Positions 17,242 to 29,623 are shown, numbered from the stretch's first letter. The stretch: 64,000 nucleotides of DNA from an uncultured Rhizobiaceae bacterium (GCA_947259295.1 CAMYMG010000040.1:45989-109988); one strand, 5' to 3'. Numbers and translations are program-made. Notes: a model not told the origin generated them from the sequence alone.

Positions 17242-17605
17242 TTGTCCCAACCCCCTTTGTGACCAGTGGCAACACCAAGGTTACGAGCACCAGCAAGCCG
17301 GATGAAAGGAACAGCTTGTTGTGCATCCACTCCAGCCGATAAACCGCGATGTTCAGCGCCCAAATTGGAAAGGCGATGAAGCTCGTGAAGACAATTTGCG
17401 GCCAGCTCCTCACGTCTTCCAGAATCCTGAGGTATGCGACGCAGATTGGCACAAGCGCGATGAAAAACCCGTAGGCAAAGATCAGCTTCGTATCCTCGGC
17501 GGGTATCGAAGCGTTGATCGCCAGGAAGGCGGCACTGACTTCTGCGGGAATGAGTTTCTTGACGCGGTCTGCATATGTGTCCGCTGGTTTGACCTGCCTT
17601 TCCAT
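17210..17605 (-). CDS. Small multi-pass membrane protein (IPAEV type), unknown function
   Basis: 131 residues from the ATG at 17605 (GAGGGCGG just upstream); a start at 17656 lacks a site. After YADRVKKLIPAEVSAAFLAI come three strong membrane segments: FAYGFFIALVPICVAYL (about residues 43-62), a middle one (about 70-88) and FLSSGLLVLVTLVLPLV (about 98-116). I recall many small bacterial membrane proteins with a conserved K-x-IPAEV start but know no function for them. It is the first gene of a two-gene unit with the exported protein, with lower GC than its surroundings. An AT-rich stretch at about 17660-17705 probably holds its promoter. Confidence 0.6.
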   Translation of the reverse strand: MERQVKPADTYADRVKKLIPAEVSAAFLAINASIPAEDTKLIFAYGFFIALVPICVAYLRILEDVRSWPQIVFTSFIAFPIWALNIAVYRLEWMHNKLFLSSGLLVLVTLVLPLVTKGVGTNAANKVVPKD

Positions 17606-17980
17606 GTCCGCCCTCACGAAACCAAAGGTTGCCGTTGCGGCAAGGTGCAACTTCAACCTGCATTTGTAAATAGCAATATTACACCAAATACGTGTATCTC
17701 CAACTGAGCAAGTCGCATTTCGCGTATTCGGCGGCTGTTTTGAGACGGCGCGGCGGGCTTTGCTCTGGCTTGTTTGCGACGCGCGTCCGTCCCGGATAAA
17801 GGCGGATTGCGCACCAAGTCACAGCAGGCCGAATTTTCTTTACAGGAAACAATGTTGCATGTTGGTTGACCTTGACACTGTGAGAAGGTTACATCGTGCG
17901 GCGGGTGCGCGCCGGCCAGGCGCCGCCTGAACCAGACATCAACGATCGTCCCAACCGTCCAGACCGAGGAACAAGCCGTC
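17606..17980. other. Intergenic region between the low-GC pair and fhs
   Basis: 375 bp with divergent genes on both sides. The left third is AT-rich (17660-17705) and likely holds the minus-strand promoter. On the plus strand TTGACC (17866-17871) and TTACAT (17889-17894) are separated by 17 nt, a weak promoter candidate for fhs. GAGGAAC ahead of the ATG at 17981 is the fhs ribosome binding site. No convincing small gene is visible. Confidence 0.45.
17866..17894 (+). promoter_or_regulatory. Possible fhs promoter
   Basis: TTGACC, 17-nt spacer, TTACAT, about 87 nt before the fhs start. The -35 is close to consensus and the -10 matches only 3 of 6, so this is tentative. Confidence 0.25.
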
Positions 17981-19660
17981 ATGGCCGAAGTGAAGTCCGA
18001 CATTGAAATCGCCCGCGCCGCCAGCAAGAAGCCGATCATGGAAGTCGGGGCGAAGCTGGGCATTCCGCACGAACAGCTTCTGCCCTACGGCCACGACAAG
18101 GCGAAGGTTTCGGCCGAGTACATCCAGTCGGTGAAGGGAAACAAGGACGGCAAGCTGATCCTCGTTACCGCCATCAATCCGACGCCGGCCGGCGAAGGCA
18201 AGACGACGACGACGGTGGGCCTCGGCGACGGGCTGAACCGCATCGGCAAGAAGGCCATGGTGTGCATCCGCGAGGCTTCGCTCGGGCCGAATTTCGGCAT
18301 GAAGGGCGGCGCCGCCGGCGGCGGTTATGCGCAGGTCGTTCCGATGGACGACATGAACCTGCACTTCACCGGCGACTTCCACGCCATCACCACGGCGCAC
18401 AATCTCCTGTCGGCGCTGATCGACAATCACATCTACTGGGGCAACGAGCTCGGGATCGACAGCCGTCGCGTGGTGTGGCGCCGCGTCATGGACATGAACG
18501 ACCGCGCGCTGCGCCAGATCAACGTGTCGCTCGGCGGTGTGGCCAACGGTTTCCCGCGCGAGGCGGGCTTCGACATCACGGTCGCCTCCGAAGTCATGGC
18601 GATCCTTTGCCTGGCGCTCGACCTCAAGGATCTGGAAAAGCGTCTCGGCGACATCATCGTCGCCTATCGCCGCGACAAGACGCCGATCTATGCGCGCGAC
18701 CTGAAGGCGGATGGCGCCATGACCGTGCTGCTCAAGGACGCGATGCAGCCGAACCTCGTGCAGACGCTGGAGAACAACCCGGCCTTCGTGCATGGCGGTC
18801 CGTTCGCCAACATTGCGCATGGCTGCAACTCGGTCGTCGCCACCACGACGGCGCTGAAGATCGCCGACTATGTCGTTACCGAGGCTGGCTTCGGCGCCGA
18901 TCTCGGCGCGGAAAAATTCTTCGACATCAAGTGCCGCAAGGCCGGCCTGAAGCCCGCGGCTGCCGTCATCGTGGCCACCGTGCGTGCCATGAAGATGAAC
19001 GGCGGCGTCAAGAAGGAAGATCTTGGCGCCGAGAACATCGATGCCGTGAAAAAGGGCTGCGCCAATCTCGGCCGGCACATCGAGAACGTGAAGCAGTTCG
19101 GCGTGCCCGTGGTGGTGGCGATCAACCACTTCACCACGGATACCGAGACCGAAATCCAGGCGATGAAGGATTTCGTCGCCTCGCAGGGCTCGGAGGCGAT
19201 CCTCTGCAAGCACTGGGCCAAGGGTTCGGCCGGCATCGAGGACCTCGCCCGGAAGGTGGTCGAAATCGCGGAGTCCGGTTCGGCGCAGTTCTCGCCGCTC
19301 TATCCGGACGACATGCCGCTGTTCGAGAAGATCAACACGGTCGTGCAGCGCATCTATCGCGGCTCGGAGGCGATTGCCGACAAGTCGGTGCGCGACCAGC
19401 TACACGCCTGGGAGAAGGCCGGCTACGGCAACCTTCCGGTGTGCATGGCCAAGACGCAATACTCCTTCTCGACCGATCCGAACCTGCGCGGCGCGCCGAC
19501 CGGCCACACGGTCCCGGTGCGCGAGGTCAGGCTGTCGGCCGGTGCCGGTTTCGTTGTTGCCATCTGCGGCGAGATCATGACGATGCCCGGCCTGCCGCGG
19601 GTGCCGTCGTCCGAGAAGATCATGCTCAACGCGAAGGGCGAGATCGAGGGGCTGTTCTAG
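17981..19660 (+). CDS. fhs: Formate-tetrahydrofolate ligase
   Basis: 559 residues, the normal length. It makes 10-formyl-tetrahydrofolate from formate, THF and ATP in the cytoplasm. The P-loop-like [14 protein letters not shown] lies at about residues 67-80. [23 protein letters not shown] is the formyl-phosphate/THF region typical of the family, and [11 protein letters not shown] is also present. The gene stands alone between divergent and convergent neighbours and ends in a clear terminator. It gives one-carbon units for purines and methionine, and could recycle formate from choline or betaine demethylation. Confidence 0.97.
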   Translation: MAEVKSDIEIARAASKKPIMEVGAKLGIPHEQLLPYGHDKAKVSAEYIQSVKGNKDGKLILVTAINPTPAGEGKTTTTVGLGDGLNRIGKKAMVCIREASLGPNFGMKGGAAGGGYAQVVPMDDMNLHFTGDFHAITTAHNLLSALIDNHIYWGNELGIDSRRVVWRRVMDMNDRALRQINVSLGGVANGFPREAGFDITVASEVMAILCLALDLKDLEKRLGDIIVAYRRDKTPIYARDLKADGAMTVLLKDAMQPNLVQTLENNPAFVHGGPFANIAHGCNSVVATTTALKIADYVVTEAGFGADLGAEKFFDIKCRKAGLKPAAAVIVATVRAMKMNGGVKKEDLGAENIDAVKKGCANLGRHIENVKQFGVPVVVAINHFTTDTETEIQAMKDFVASQGSEAILCKHWAKGSAGIEDLARKVVEIAESGSAQFSPLYPDDMPLFEKINTVVQRIYRGSEAIADKSVRDQLHAWEKAGYGNLPVCMAKTQYSFSTDPNLRGAPTGHTVPVREVRLSAGAGFVVAICGEIMTMPGLPRVPSSEKIMLNAKGEIEGLF

Positions 19661-19689
19661 GTTTTTAAGGCCTGCCGGTCAGCGCATTC

Positions 19690-19726
19690 GGGGCCGCCTT
19701 GCCATGCAGGGCGGCCCCAATTTTTT
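19690..19726 (+). terminator. Rho-independent terminator of fhs
   Basis: GGGGCCGCC (19690-19698) pairs with GGCGGCCCC (19710-19718), followed by AATTTTTT. It is 30 bp after the fhs stop and just before the convergent acetyltransferase gene. Confidence 0.85.
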
Positions 19727-19740
19727 GGGGAAGCAGATAG

Positions 19741-20295
19741 CTAGCTTCGGGCCGGTCGTATCCTCGCCGGATTGCCGACGACGGTCGCGCCTGCTGGTAC
19801 ATCCCGGGTGACGACCGAGCCGGCGCCGACGATGGCGCCGTCGCCTATGGTTACGCCGCCCAGGATGATGGCGCTGCCGCCGATCCAGACATTGTGTCCG
19901 ATGTGCACGGGGCGGGCGATCTCCAGTCCTTCGGCGCGCCTTGCCGCGTCCTTGTGGTGCTCGGCGCAATAGACCTGAACGCCGGGACCGAGCAAGGTCT
20001 GGTCGCCGATAAGGACCGGTGCGGTGTCCAGGATCGTGCAGCCGGCATTGAGGAAGGTGTTGCGGCCAAGCGCGATGTTGAAGCCGTAGGCGCAATGAAA
20101 GGGCGCCTCGATGCGCGCGCCGGTCCCGGCATCACCGAGCAGGGCGCGCAGCGAAGGCGCCATGTCGCCGCGCGCATCGGGATGCATCTGGTTGTGCTCG
20201 AACACGGCGCGCCGTGCTGTGACGCGCAGGCCTTCCAGTTCGTCATCGATGCAGGTGTACCACTCACCCGCCTTCATCCTGTCGCGCTCGCTCAC
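19741..20295 (-). CDS. Sugar O-acetyltransferase of the maltose/galactoside acetyltransferase family
   Basis: 184 residues from a GTG at 20295 with GGGAG about 10 nt before it. An ATG at 20277 lacks a well-spaced site, and a longer frame extends into non-homologous sequence. The N-terminal Mac domain ([14 protein letters not shown]) and the left-handed beta-helix with hexapeptide repeats ([32 protein letters not shown]) are clear. The catalytic His is in [10 protein letters not shown]. This is the NodL/LacA/Maa group: it moves acetyl from acetyl-CoA to a sugar hydroxyl. The sugar is unknown and no nod genes are nearby, so a maltose-acetyltransferase-like activity is more likely than Nod factor modification. 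Confidence 0.87.
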   Translation of the reverse strand: MSERDRMKAGEWYTCIDDELEGLRVTARRAVFEHNQMHPDARGDMAPSLRALLGDAGTGARIEAPFHCAYGFNIALGRNTFLNAGCTILDTAPVLIGDQTLLGPGVQVYCAEHHKDAARRAEGLEIARPVHIGHNVWIGGSAIILGGVTIGDGAIVGAGSVVTRDVPAGATVVGNPARIRPARS

Positions 20296-20399
20296 GGGTG
20301 GGGCTCCCTTTGAACGCGATGTCAGCACGGGACGCGTGCTGCCGCAATCCCGGCGCTCGACGGGGTTCAGGCGCGTTGGAAATGCGAACTGCAATGTCG

Positions 20400-20606
20400 T
20401 CAGCCTTGCCTGGTCTTGCTGTCCGGCATGGCGCGCGCTGCCAGAAACATCATGGAATAGGCAGCCTTTCGCCGGTCCCACCCGCTCTTTTCGGCGACGT
20501 CCAGCACCCGCTGCAGCAGCGGGTCGAGCGCGGTGCGCAATTCGGTCTCATAGGCGATATCGTTCACCGGGACGGTCGGCGACGCAATTTTCTCCAGTCC
20601 TTCCAT
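20400..20606 (-). CDS. Small conserved-looking protein downstream of groEL
   Basis: 68 residues beginning [14 protein letters not shown] lies a few nt before the ATG at 20606. The chain is mainly helical and ends [22 protein letters not shown]. It lies 59 bp after groEL on the same strand, separated by a strong hairpin, so it would be read through or expressed separately. Codon use fits a real gene. I recognise no family. The opposite frame also reads through here but gives an Arg-rich, shadow-like product. Confidence 0.5.
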   Translation of the reverse strand: MEGLEKIASPTVPVNDIAYETELRTALDPLLQRVLDVAEKSGWDRRKAAYSMMFLAARAMPDSKTRQG

Positions 20607-20636
20607 GTCCCCTCGGTCCTCGATCCTTACGAAAGC

Positions 20637-20660
20637 GGGCGCCCGCTCGCGCGGGCGCCC
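20637..20660 (-). terminator. Hairpin after groEL
   Basis: GGGCGCCCGC, loop TCGC, GCGGGCGCCC: a perfect 10-bp stem beginning 6 bp past the groEL stop. On the minus strand it is followed by GCTTTCGT rather than a clean T-run, so termination may be partial. Confidence 0.6.
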
Positions 20661-20665
20661 TTCGA

Positions 20666-22321
<1,656 letters not shown>

Positions 22322-22341
22322 CTAAACAGCCCGGGTCGCCG

Positions 22342-22656
22342 TCAGGCGGCCTTCTTCATTCCGGCGACGTTGTCGATGATGCCCATCACGTCGCTTTCCT
22401 TCATGATCAGCAGATCCTCGCCATCGAGCCTGATCTCGGTACCCGACCATTTGCCGAACAGGATGCGATCGCCGACCGTTACGTCGAGGGCCTGCAGCTG
22501 GCCGGCCTCGTTGCGCGCACCGGCGCCGACGGCGAGAACCTCGCCTTCCTGCGGCTTTTCCTTCGCGGTGTCGGGGATGATGATGCCGCCAGCCGTCTTT
22601 TCATCGGCCTCGATGCGGCGGACCAGGATTCGGTCGTGCAATGGACGGAACGCCAT
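22342..22656 (-). CDS. groES: Co-chaperonin GroES (10 kDa subunit)
   Basis: 104 residues from the ATG at 22656 with AAGGAGAA before it; an in-frame start at 22713 is spurious. [27 protein letters not shown] holds the mobile loop that contacts GroEL. The C-terminal part [29 protein letters not shown] is typical. It is the first gene of the groESL operon. Upstream is a possible heat-shock sigma factor promoter rather than a CIRCE operator. Confidence 0.97.
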   Translation of the reverse strand: MAFRPLHDRILVRRIEADEKTAGGIIIPDTAKEKPQEGEVLAVGAGARNEAGQLQALDVTVGDRILFGKWSGTEIRLDGEDLLIMKESDVMGIIDNVAGMKKAA

Positions 22657-22765
22657 GTCGTTCTCCTTCAAGGACAAACAGATTGTTGATGTTCCACCGC
22701 ACCGGACCGGCAATATCGGCCGATGCGGAGTGTGCGACCCGGCTTCCCGGCATCGCGCGCATTCG

Positions 22766-22794
22766 AGCTAGGAGCCCGATTTTGCCGTTTCAAG
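22766..22794 (-). promoter_or_regulatory. Possible sigma-32 type promoter of groESL
   Basis: On the minus strand CTTGAAA (22794-22788) is followed after 15 nt by CCTAGCT (22772-22766). CTTGAAA is the hallmark -35 of alphaproteobacterial RpoH promoters; the -10 resembles CCTATnT. It lies 110 nt before groES. I looked for the CIRCE sequence (TTAGCACTC-N9-GAGTGCTAA) in the leader and did not find it. Confidence 0.4.
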
Positions 22795-22882
22795 AGGATC
22801 ACGAGCAAAAATTTTCATCGCGCGTCAACGCCGCGAAAACGCGTCGAAATCCGGCGTTTGAAGGGCCGGGGAACGCCCGCCG

Positions 22883-23317
22883 TCAGGGCTGCAATCGGTG
22901 AGCGCCCGGCCCCTTGCCGGCAAGCCGGTCTTCGGGGTTGTGAAGGGGGCATCGGTCGATCGACATGCAGCCGCAGCCGATGCAGTCAGAAAGCCCGTCG
23001 CGCAGTTTCGTGAGCTGGGCGATACGGCGATCAAGGTCGTCGCGCCAGGCAGTGGAGAGCTTCGCCCAATCGTCGCGCGTCGGCGTGCGCGCTTCAGGCA
23101 GTGCTGCAAGCGCAGCGGCGATCCGGGCAAGCGGGACGCCGATCTCCTGCGCCACCCGGATCACCGCGATGCGCCGCAGCACATCGCGGGCATAGCGGCG
23201 CTGGTTGCCGCTGGTCCGGTGGCTCTCGATCAGGCCGCGCCTTTCGTAGAAATGCAGTGCCGAGACGGCCACGCCGCTGCGCCGGGCTACTTCACCAACC
23301 GTCAACTCCTTGCGCAT
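22883..23317 (-). CDS. soxR: Redox-sensitive MerR-family regulator SoxR
   Basis: 144 residues. The N-terminal MerR helix-turn-helix ([26 protein letters not shown]) is followed by the dimer helix. The C-terminal cluster [12 protein letters not shown] gives Cys112, 115, 117 and 123 (C-x2-C-x-C-x5-C), which bind the [2Fe-2S] centre sensing redox-cycling compounds. A SoxR operator sits 17 bp before its start, in a promoter that points away from soxR. No plausible target gene follows that promoter. Outside enterobacteria SoxR usually controls transporters or oxidoreductases directly, not soxS. Confidence 0.95.
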   Translation of the reverse strand: MRKELTVGEVARRSGVAVSALHFYERRGLIESHRTSGNQRRYARDVLRRIAVIRVAQEIGVPLARIAAALAALPEARTPTRDDWAKLSTAWRDDLDRRIAQLTKLRDGLSDCIGCGCMSIDRCPLHNPEDRLAGKGPGAHRLQP

Positions 23318-23329
23318 GGCAATCTCTGC

Positions 23330-23360
23330 TTGACCTCAACATTAGTTGAGGTTGTAGCAC
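23330..23360 (+). promoter_or_regulatory. SoxR-dependent promoter and operator
   Basis: CCTCAACATTAGTTGAGG (23334-23351) is an 18-bp near-perfect SoxR box, with the CCTCAA...TTGAGG spacing of the E. coli soxS operator. It is embedded in a promoter with TTGACC (23330-23335), a 19-nt spacer and TAGCAC (23355-23360). The over-long 19-nt spacer is characteristic of MerR-family promoters. It points right, away from soxR. GGAGGAAG and an ATG at 23394 follow, but no plausible gene. Confidence 0.8.
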
Positions 23361-23447
23361 CGAAGCTTCACTGCGCAAAGCGGAGGAAGAGAAATGCCTG
23401 AATGTGTTGAATGGTCTGGAATTGACGGCACCGCGATACGGAACCGG

Positions 23448-23912
23448 TCAGCCGATCTGGCGCAGTGCCTCGCCGGCGGCCATCGCCGCAGAGAGGGCGA
23501 CATTGAGGCTACGGCCGCCTCCCTTCATCGGGATCAGCAGGCTGGCGTCGGCCAGATCGTGAACGCGGTCCGGCACACCGGCGGACTCGCGGCCAAACAG
23601 CAGGATATCGCCGTCCTGATAGGTGAAGTCGCAATAGGGCAGGGCGGCGCGCGTCGAGAACAGAAGCAGGCGGCGCTTGTCACTCGCGCGCCAGGCCTCG
23701 AAGCTGTCGAAGTCGACATGACGGGTCAGCGCCGCCATTTCGAGGTAGTTCATCCCGGCGCGTTTGAGGTTGCGGTCGGAAAGATCAAAACCCGCGGGCT
23801 CGATGATGTCGACGGAAACGCCGAGGCAGGCAGCCATGCGCAGGATCGTCCCGGTATTGCCGGCGATGTCCGGCTGGTAGAGCGCTATGCGGATGCCGCG
23901 AGGAACGTCCAT
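23448..23912 (-). CDS. trmL: tRNA (cytidine(34)-2'-O)-methyltransferase TrmL
   Basis: 154 residues, the usual size for this minimal SPOUT enzyme. It methylates the wobble ribose of certain leucine tRNAs using S-adenosylmethionine. The start RIALYQPDIAGNTGTILRMAACLG is diagnostic. The C-terminal knot motifs LLFGRESAGVPD and LLIPMKGGGRSLNVALSAAMAAGEA bind the cofactor. It is transcribed away from the ABC exporter/petABC block. The stop lies 54 bp from the ATG that follows the SoxR promoter, so that promoter transcribes antisense through this gene. Confidence 0.95.
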   Translation of the reverse strand: MDVPRGIRIALYQPDIAGNTGTILRMAACLGVSVDIIEPAGFDLSDRNLKRAGMNYLEMAALTRHVDFDSFEAWRASDKRRLLLFSTRAALPYCDFTYQDGDILLFGRESAGVPDRVHDLADASLLIPMKGGGRSLNVALSAAMAAGEALRQIG

Positions 23913-23979
23913 AGGGTCTCCATCTGTGGCCGAGGCGCAACAGCTGCGACGGAACGTCGCAAATTGCCGTTCTGGCCCG

Positions 23980-24008
23980 TAGTCAACTCACGCCGTCGGG
24001 TCTATAGA
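23980..24008 (+). promoter_or_regulatory. Probable promoter upstream of the ABC exporter / pet block
   Basis: TAGTCA (23980-23985), 17-nt spacer, TATAGA (24003-24008). About 28 nt downstream is GGAGGGG, a strong ribosome binding site, before the ATG of an 18-codon open frame at 24044. It is divergent from trmL. Confidence 0.4.
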
Positions 24009-24043
24009 ACCCGCCGTGTCAACCCGAACCGATGGAGGGGTCA

Positions 24044-24100
24044 ATGGAATTCATGACGACTGTTGATATCCACCGCCCCACCCGTGGGCATATCGCCTGA
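24044..24100 (+). CDS. Possible 18-codon leader peptide
   Basis: MEFMTTVDIHRPTRGHIA preceded by GGAGGGG with 5-nt spacing, and by a plausible promoter 36 nt upstream. It is too short to judge by codon use. It may be a leader peptide, the remnant of a longer gene, or chance. There is no run of one amino acid to suggest attenuation. Confidence 0.25.
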   Translation: MEFMTTVDIHRPTRGHIA

Positions 24101-24193
24101 CGGCGGCTTCGGTTCGACGCATCCTCTGACAATCTAGAGCATCCTCGTTTCGAGTCCCGCCGGAAGAGTTTCCGTCTCCTAGGGATTAGAACC

Positions 24194-24658
24194 ATGTTTG
24201 CCATATTTTCGCGCGGGCGAAAGGCCCCGCTTGAGCCACAGAACCGTCAAGACGCCGAAAGCAAACTGCATGAGGCGAAGCTGGTCGCCTGGGCGTTCGC
24301 CATCGGCGAGCGCAGTCCAAGGGCTGATTCGCCATATCGCGCGCGGCGACAGCATCGCGGCATGCTGGACGACCTGCCGCAGCCGGAGACGCCGGAACTG
24401 GCGCCGCTGCCGACGATCCGAATCCTCGTCGAGGTGATTGCGCGGCTGTTCATGTCCAAACCGTCCAAGGCAGCGACCATGGTGCGGTGGCAGGAGATCC
24501 AAATCCGCCTGTCGGCGAAACCGCGTCGGTGCCCTACATTGAGCGGAGTGACGCGGACGATTCGAAAACGTCCGCGCCGGCCGGCACGGATCGGGAAGAA
24601 AAAAGGGACCGGGCCGCCTGAGGCGGTACGGGACCGTTATCGATCAAGAGATGAATGA
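24194..24658 (+). CDS. Uncertain hypothetical protein upstream of the ABC exporter pair
   Basis: 154 residues. The first ~105 have codon third positions rich in G/C (TIRILVEVIARLFMSKPSKAATMVRW), as expected of a real gene. The last ~50 are basic and low in complexity (RKRPRRPARIGKKKG) and could follow a frameshift. The stop overlaps the start of the next gene as ATGA, which supports translational coupling. AGGG precedes the ATG at a usable distance. No signal peptide, membrane segment or known domain. A spurious frame remains possible. Confidence 0.35.
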   Translation: MFAIFSRGRKAPLEPQNRQDAESKLHEAKLVAWAFAIGERSPRADSPYRARRQHRGMLDDLPQPETPELAPLPTIRILVEVIARLFMSKPSKAATMVRWQEIQIRLSAKPRRCPTLSGVTRTIRKRPRRPARIGKKKGTGPPEAVRDRYRSRDE

Positions 24659-26537
24659 TGTTCCGCTGGTTTGAATCACGCCTCGATCCGTTCCCGCCGC
24701 ACGAGCCGGTGGAGCCGCCGCGCACGCTGGTTGCGTTCTGCCTGCACTATACGCGCGGCGCATGGCCCTACATTGCCGTTTCGGCTCTGCTGACCTCGAT
24801 CATCGCGCTGACCGAAGTGTGGATGTTCGGCTTCCTGGGCTCGATCGTCGACTGGCTGTCGGCGCAGAACCGCGAGACTTTCCTGCAGACCGAAGGCTGG
24901 CGTCTCGCCGGCATGGCCGCCATCGTACTGGTGGCGCTGCCGGTGACCGTTTTTGCGCACTCGCTGTTCAACCAGCAGACGCTGATGGGCAACTACCCGA
25001 TGCGTATCCGGTGGCAGGTGCATCGCTACCTGCTCAAGCAGTCGATGAGCTTCTACCAGGACGAGTTCGCGGGACGCATCGCCACCAAGCTGATGCAAAC
25101 GGCGCTTGCGGTGCGCGAGTGCATCATCAAGCTGTTCGACGTCCTCAACTACGTCTCGGTGTATTTTCTCGGCATGCTGTTCATCGTCGGCACGGCCGAT
25201 TGGCGGCTTGCCGCGCCACTCGCCGTCTGGCTGGTCAGCTACGTATTGCTCCTGAGCTATTTCATCCCGCGGCTCGGCAAGGTTGCCGAGCAGCAGGCCG
25301 ATCAGCGTTCGATGATGACGGGTCGGGTGATCGACAGCTACACCAACATCCAGACCGTCAAGCTGTTCTCGCACAGCCGCCGCGAGGCGAGCTACGCACG
25401 CGAGGGAATGACCGGCTTTCTGGATACCGTCTACCGCTCCATGCGGCTGGTGACCCAGCTCTACGGCGTGCTCTATATGCTCAATTCGTTGCTGCTGTTC
25501 TCGGTGGCCGCGCTGTCGATCTGGCTGTGGCTCGGCGAATTGGTCACGATCGGCGCCGTTGCCGTGGTGATCGGCCTGGTGCTGAGGCTCTGGGGCATGT
25601 CGCAATGGATCATGTGGGAGGTCTCGGCGCTGTTCGAGAACATCGGCACCGTACAGGACGGCATCACCTCCATATCGCTGCCGCGCCTCGTCGAGGACCG
25701 GCCGGACGCCAAGGAGATCAAGGTGTCGGCCGGCAAGATCGAGTACAGGTCGATCGGCTTCCACTACGGCAAGGGCAAGGGTGTCATCGAGAACTTGTCG
25801 CTGACCGTCAGGCCCGGCGAGAAGGTGGGCATTGTCGGGCGTTCGGGTGCCGGCAAGTCGACGCTGGTCAACCTGTTGCTGCGCTTCTACGACCTCGAGA
25901 AGGGCGAGATCCTGATCGACGGTCAGGAGATCGCGGCCGTGACGCAGGACAGCCTGCGGGCGCAGATCGGCATGGTGACGCAGGACACGTCGCTGCTGCA
26001 CCGGTCGGTCCGCGACAACATCCTGTACGGCCGGCCGGACGCGACCGAGGAGATGATGATCGAGGCCGCGCGGCGCGCCGAGGCGCTCGACTTCATCGCC
26101 GGGCTTGCCGATGCCAAGGGCCGCAAGGGCCTCGACGCTCATGTCGGCGAGCGCGGCGTCAAACTCTCGGGCGGCCAGCGGCAACGCATCGCCATCGCCC
26201 GCGTTATGCTGAAGGACGCGCCGATCCTCATCCTCGACGAGGCGACCTCGGCGCTCGATTCGGAAGTCGAGGCAGCGATTCAGGAAAACCTCTACCGGCT
26301 GATGGAAGGCAAGACCGTCATCGCGATCGCGCACCGGCTCTCCACCATCGCTGCAATGGACAGGCTGGTGGTTATGGACCAAGGCGAAATCATCGAGGAG
26401 GGGTCGCATGACGAACTGGTGGCCAAGGGCGGGCTTTATGCGCAGCTGTGGGCGCGCCAGTCGGGTGGCTTCCTGCTGTTCGACGACCCCGTCGACGCCG
26501 ACCTCGTGACGGCCGAGACCGGACAGGCGGCGGAGTG

Positions 26538-26538
<1 letters not shown>
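24655..26538 (+). CDS. ABC exporter half-transporter (membrane plus ATPase domains), first of a pair
   Basis: 627 residues. The N-terminal ~330 residues are a six-helix exporter domain (YIAVSALLTSIIALTEVWMF is the first segment). The nucleotide-binding domain has Walker A GRSGAGKST, Q-loop MVTQDTS, signature LSGGQRQRIAIA, Walker B ILILDEATSALDSE and H-loop AIAHRLST, all intact. It is an MsbA/multidrug-type exporter; the substrate is unknown. Its stop overlaps the start of the second exporter gene (TGATG), and both ATPase domains are nearly identical over long stretches, so a heterodimer is likely. Confidence 0.9.
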
Positions 26539-28409
<1,871 letters not shown>

Positions 28410-28427
28410 AGAACTACAGAGGCTTAC

Positions 28428-28739
28428 TTGTCGACACGCATGTCTTCCATGTGGCCGGGACTGCCCGCCGATTCCGGCCTCGATCTGCTCGGCCACGAGA
28501 TACTCGCCGAGAAGGCCGCCGCCCTTGGCCGCTCCGGCGCGAAGGTGGAAGCGACCCTTGCGCGGCTGCGCGAGCACCAGGGCGACACCGACGAGCGCCA
28601 GGCTCTGCTCAAGTCCGCCGCCGATGCGGTCCACGCCTATTTCATCCAGCGGGAACTCTGCGGCTTGAAGCGGCATGATTCGGTGATCCGGGACTATGCC
28701 ATTCCAAAGGCCGTTCTGGTTCGGCTCGGAGCTCGTTAG
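28428..28739 (+). CDS. Small conserved helical protein downstream of the exporters
   Basis: 103 residues if it starts at the TTG at 28428, which has AGAGG at good spacing; an ATG at 28440 would remove four residues but is poorly spaced. The chain is mostly helix (LDLLGHEILAEKAAALGRSGAKVEATLARL, about residues 18-47) and ends AVLVRLGAR. It contains no membrane segment or known motif. It follows the exporter pair by 18 bp and is probably in the same operon. Codon use fits a real gene. Function unknown. Confidence 0.6.
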   Translation: MSTRMSSMWPGLPADSGLDLLGHEILAEKAAALGRSGAKVEATLARLREHQGDTDERQALLKSAADAVHAYFIQRELCGLKRHDSVIRDYAIPKAVLVRLGAR

Positions 28740-29059
28740 CAGGCCGGGTTCGGCATGGAGCGGGCTTCACGCGCGGGCCTATAAGGCCTCGAGGCATCGG
28801 CTCCCAGCACCCAAAGCGCCGGTCGAAAAAGTGATGCCGGTTGCCGTCCGGCACGCAGCGCCCGCGACGTCCACAGGAGCGCCGCGACAATCTGCCCTTC
28901 CCCCCGCTGGCGACTGGACAAAATGGGGCTGCCCGCATAAACCAAACTCAAAATTGCCCGGGGGATTTGGCCGGCCGTTTGCCATGCGCATGCGGTCTGG
29001 CGCAGGGGAGCGGGGAGTCCCGCCCACCGGTCAGGATGAGGTGAAAGGAAAGTAGTGCT
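28740..29059. other. Intergenic region before petA
   Basis: 320 bp of mixed GC. No convincing gene in either strand. The last 40 bases hold an A/G-rich stretch (GAGGTGAAAGGAAAG) that includes the ribosome binding site for the GTG start of petA. A pet promoter is expected here but I could not pick a convincing -35/-10 pair. Confidence 0.4.
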
Positions 29060-29623
29060 GTGAGCGCAACCGAAACCCACGACCCCAATCGCCGCGACTT
29101 TCTCTACATCGCTACCGGCATGGCCGGCGCCGTCGGCGCTGCCGCCTTCGCGTGGCCTTTCATCGACCAGATGCGCCCGGATGCCTCGACGCTCGCCTTG
29201 GCTTCCGTTGAAGTGGACGTATCGGCCGTCGAGCCCGGCATGTCGCTGACGGTCAAGTGGCGCGGCAAGCCGGTCTTCATCCGAAACCGTACGCCCGAGG
29301 AAATCGAAGCTGCGAAGCAGGTTCCGATGGCCGAGCTCAAGGATCCGGTTGCGCGCAACGCCAACCTGACCTCAGACGCTCCGGCAACCGACGTCGACCG
29401 CTCTGCCGGCGAGGGCAAGGAGAACTGGCTGGTCATGATCGGCGTCTGCACGCATCTCGGCTGCGTACCGCTCGGTCAGGCCGGCGACTTCGGCGGCTGG
29501 TTCTGCCCTTGCCACGGCTCGCACTACGATACGGCCGGGCGCATCAGGAAGGGACCGGCACCGCAGAACATGGCGGTTCCGACATTTGAATTCCTGTCCG
29601 ACACGCGCGTTCGGATCGGCTAA
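29060..29623 (+). CDS. petA: Ubiquinol-cytochrome c reductase Rieske iron-sulfur subunit
   Basis: 187 residues from a GTG at 29060 preceded by AAAGGAAA. The N-terminus has a twin-arginine-type anchor: [24 protein letters not shown], left uncleaved in Rieske proteins. The [2Fe-2S] ligands are in CTHLGC and CPCHGSH. The protein carries electrons from ubiquinol to cytochrome c1 on the periplasmic side. The three pet genes follow in the usual order with short gaps. Only 12 bp separate it from petB. Confidence 0.97.
   Translation: MSATETHDPNRRDFLYIATGMAGAVGAAAFAWPFIDQMRPDASTLALASVEVDVSAVEPGMSLTVKWRGKPVFIRNRTPEEIEAAKQVPMAELKDPVARNANLTSDAPATDVDRSAGEGKENWLVMIGVCTHLGCVPLGQAGDFGGWFCPCHGSHYDTAGRIRKGPAPQNMAVPTFEFLSDTRVRIG

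Noticed and set aside
18262..19668. 468-codon frame inside fhs
   Set aside because: Arg-rich alternate frame of fhs with no start signal.
22657..22882. CIRCE operator before groES
   Set aside because: No inverted TTAGCACTC repeat with 9-bp spacing was found; only a partial GAGTG occurs at 22735.
23394..24056. 220-codon open frame starting after the SoxR promoter with a good ribosome binding site
   Set aside because: From codon 19 on it is the exact antisense of trmL, with shadow-like composition. Only the start region may be a remnant of a real gene.
24140..24190. tRNA-like T-arm (GTTTCGAGTCCCGCC)
   Set aside because: No matching acceptor, D or anticodon arms could be folded around it.
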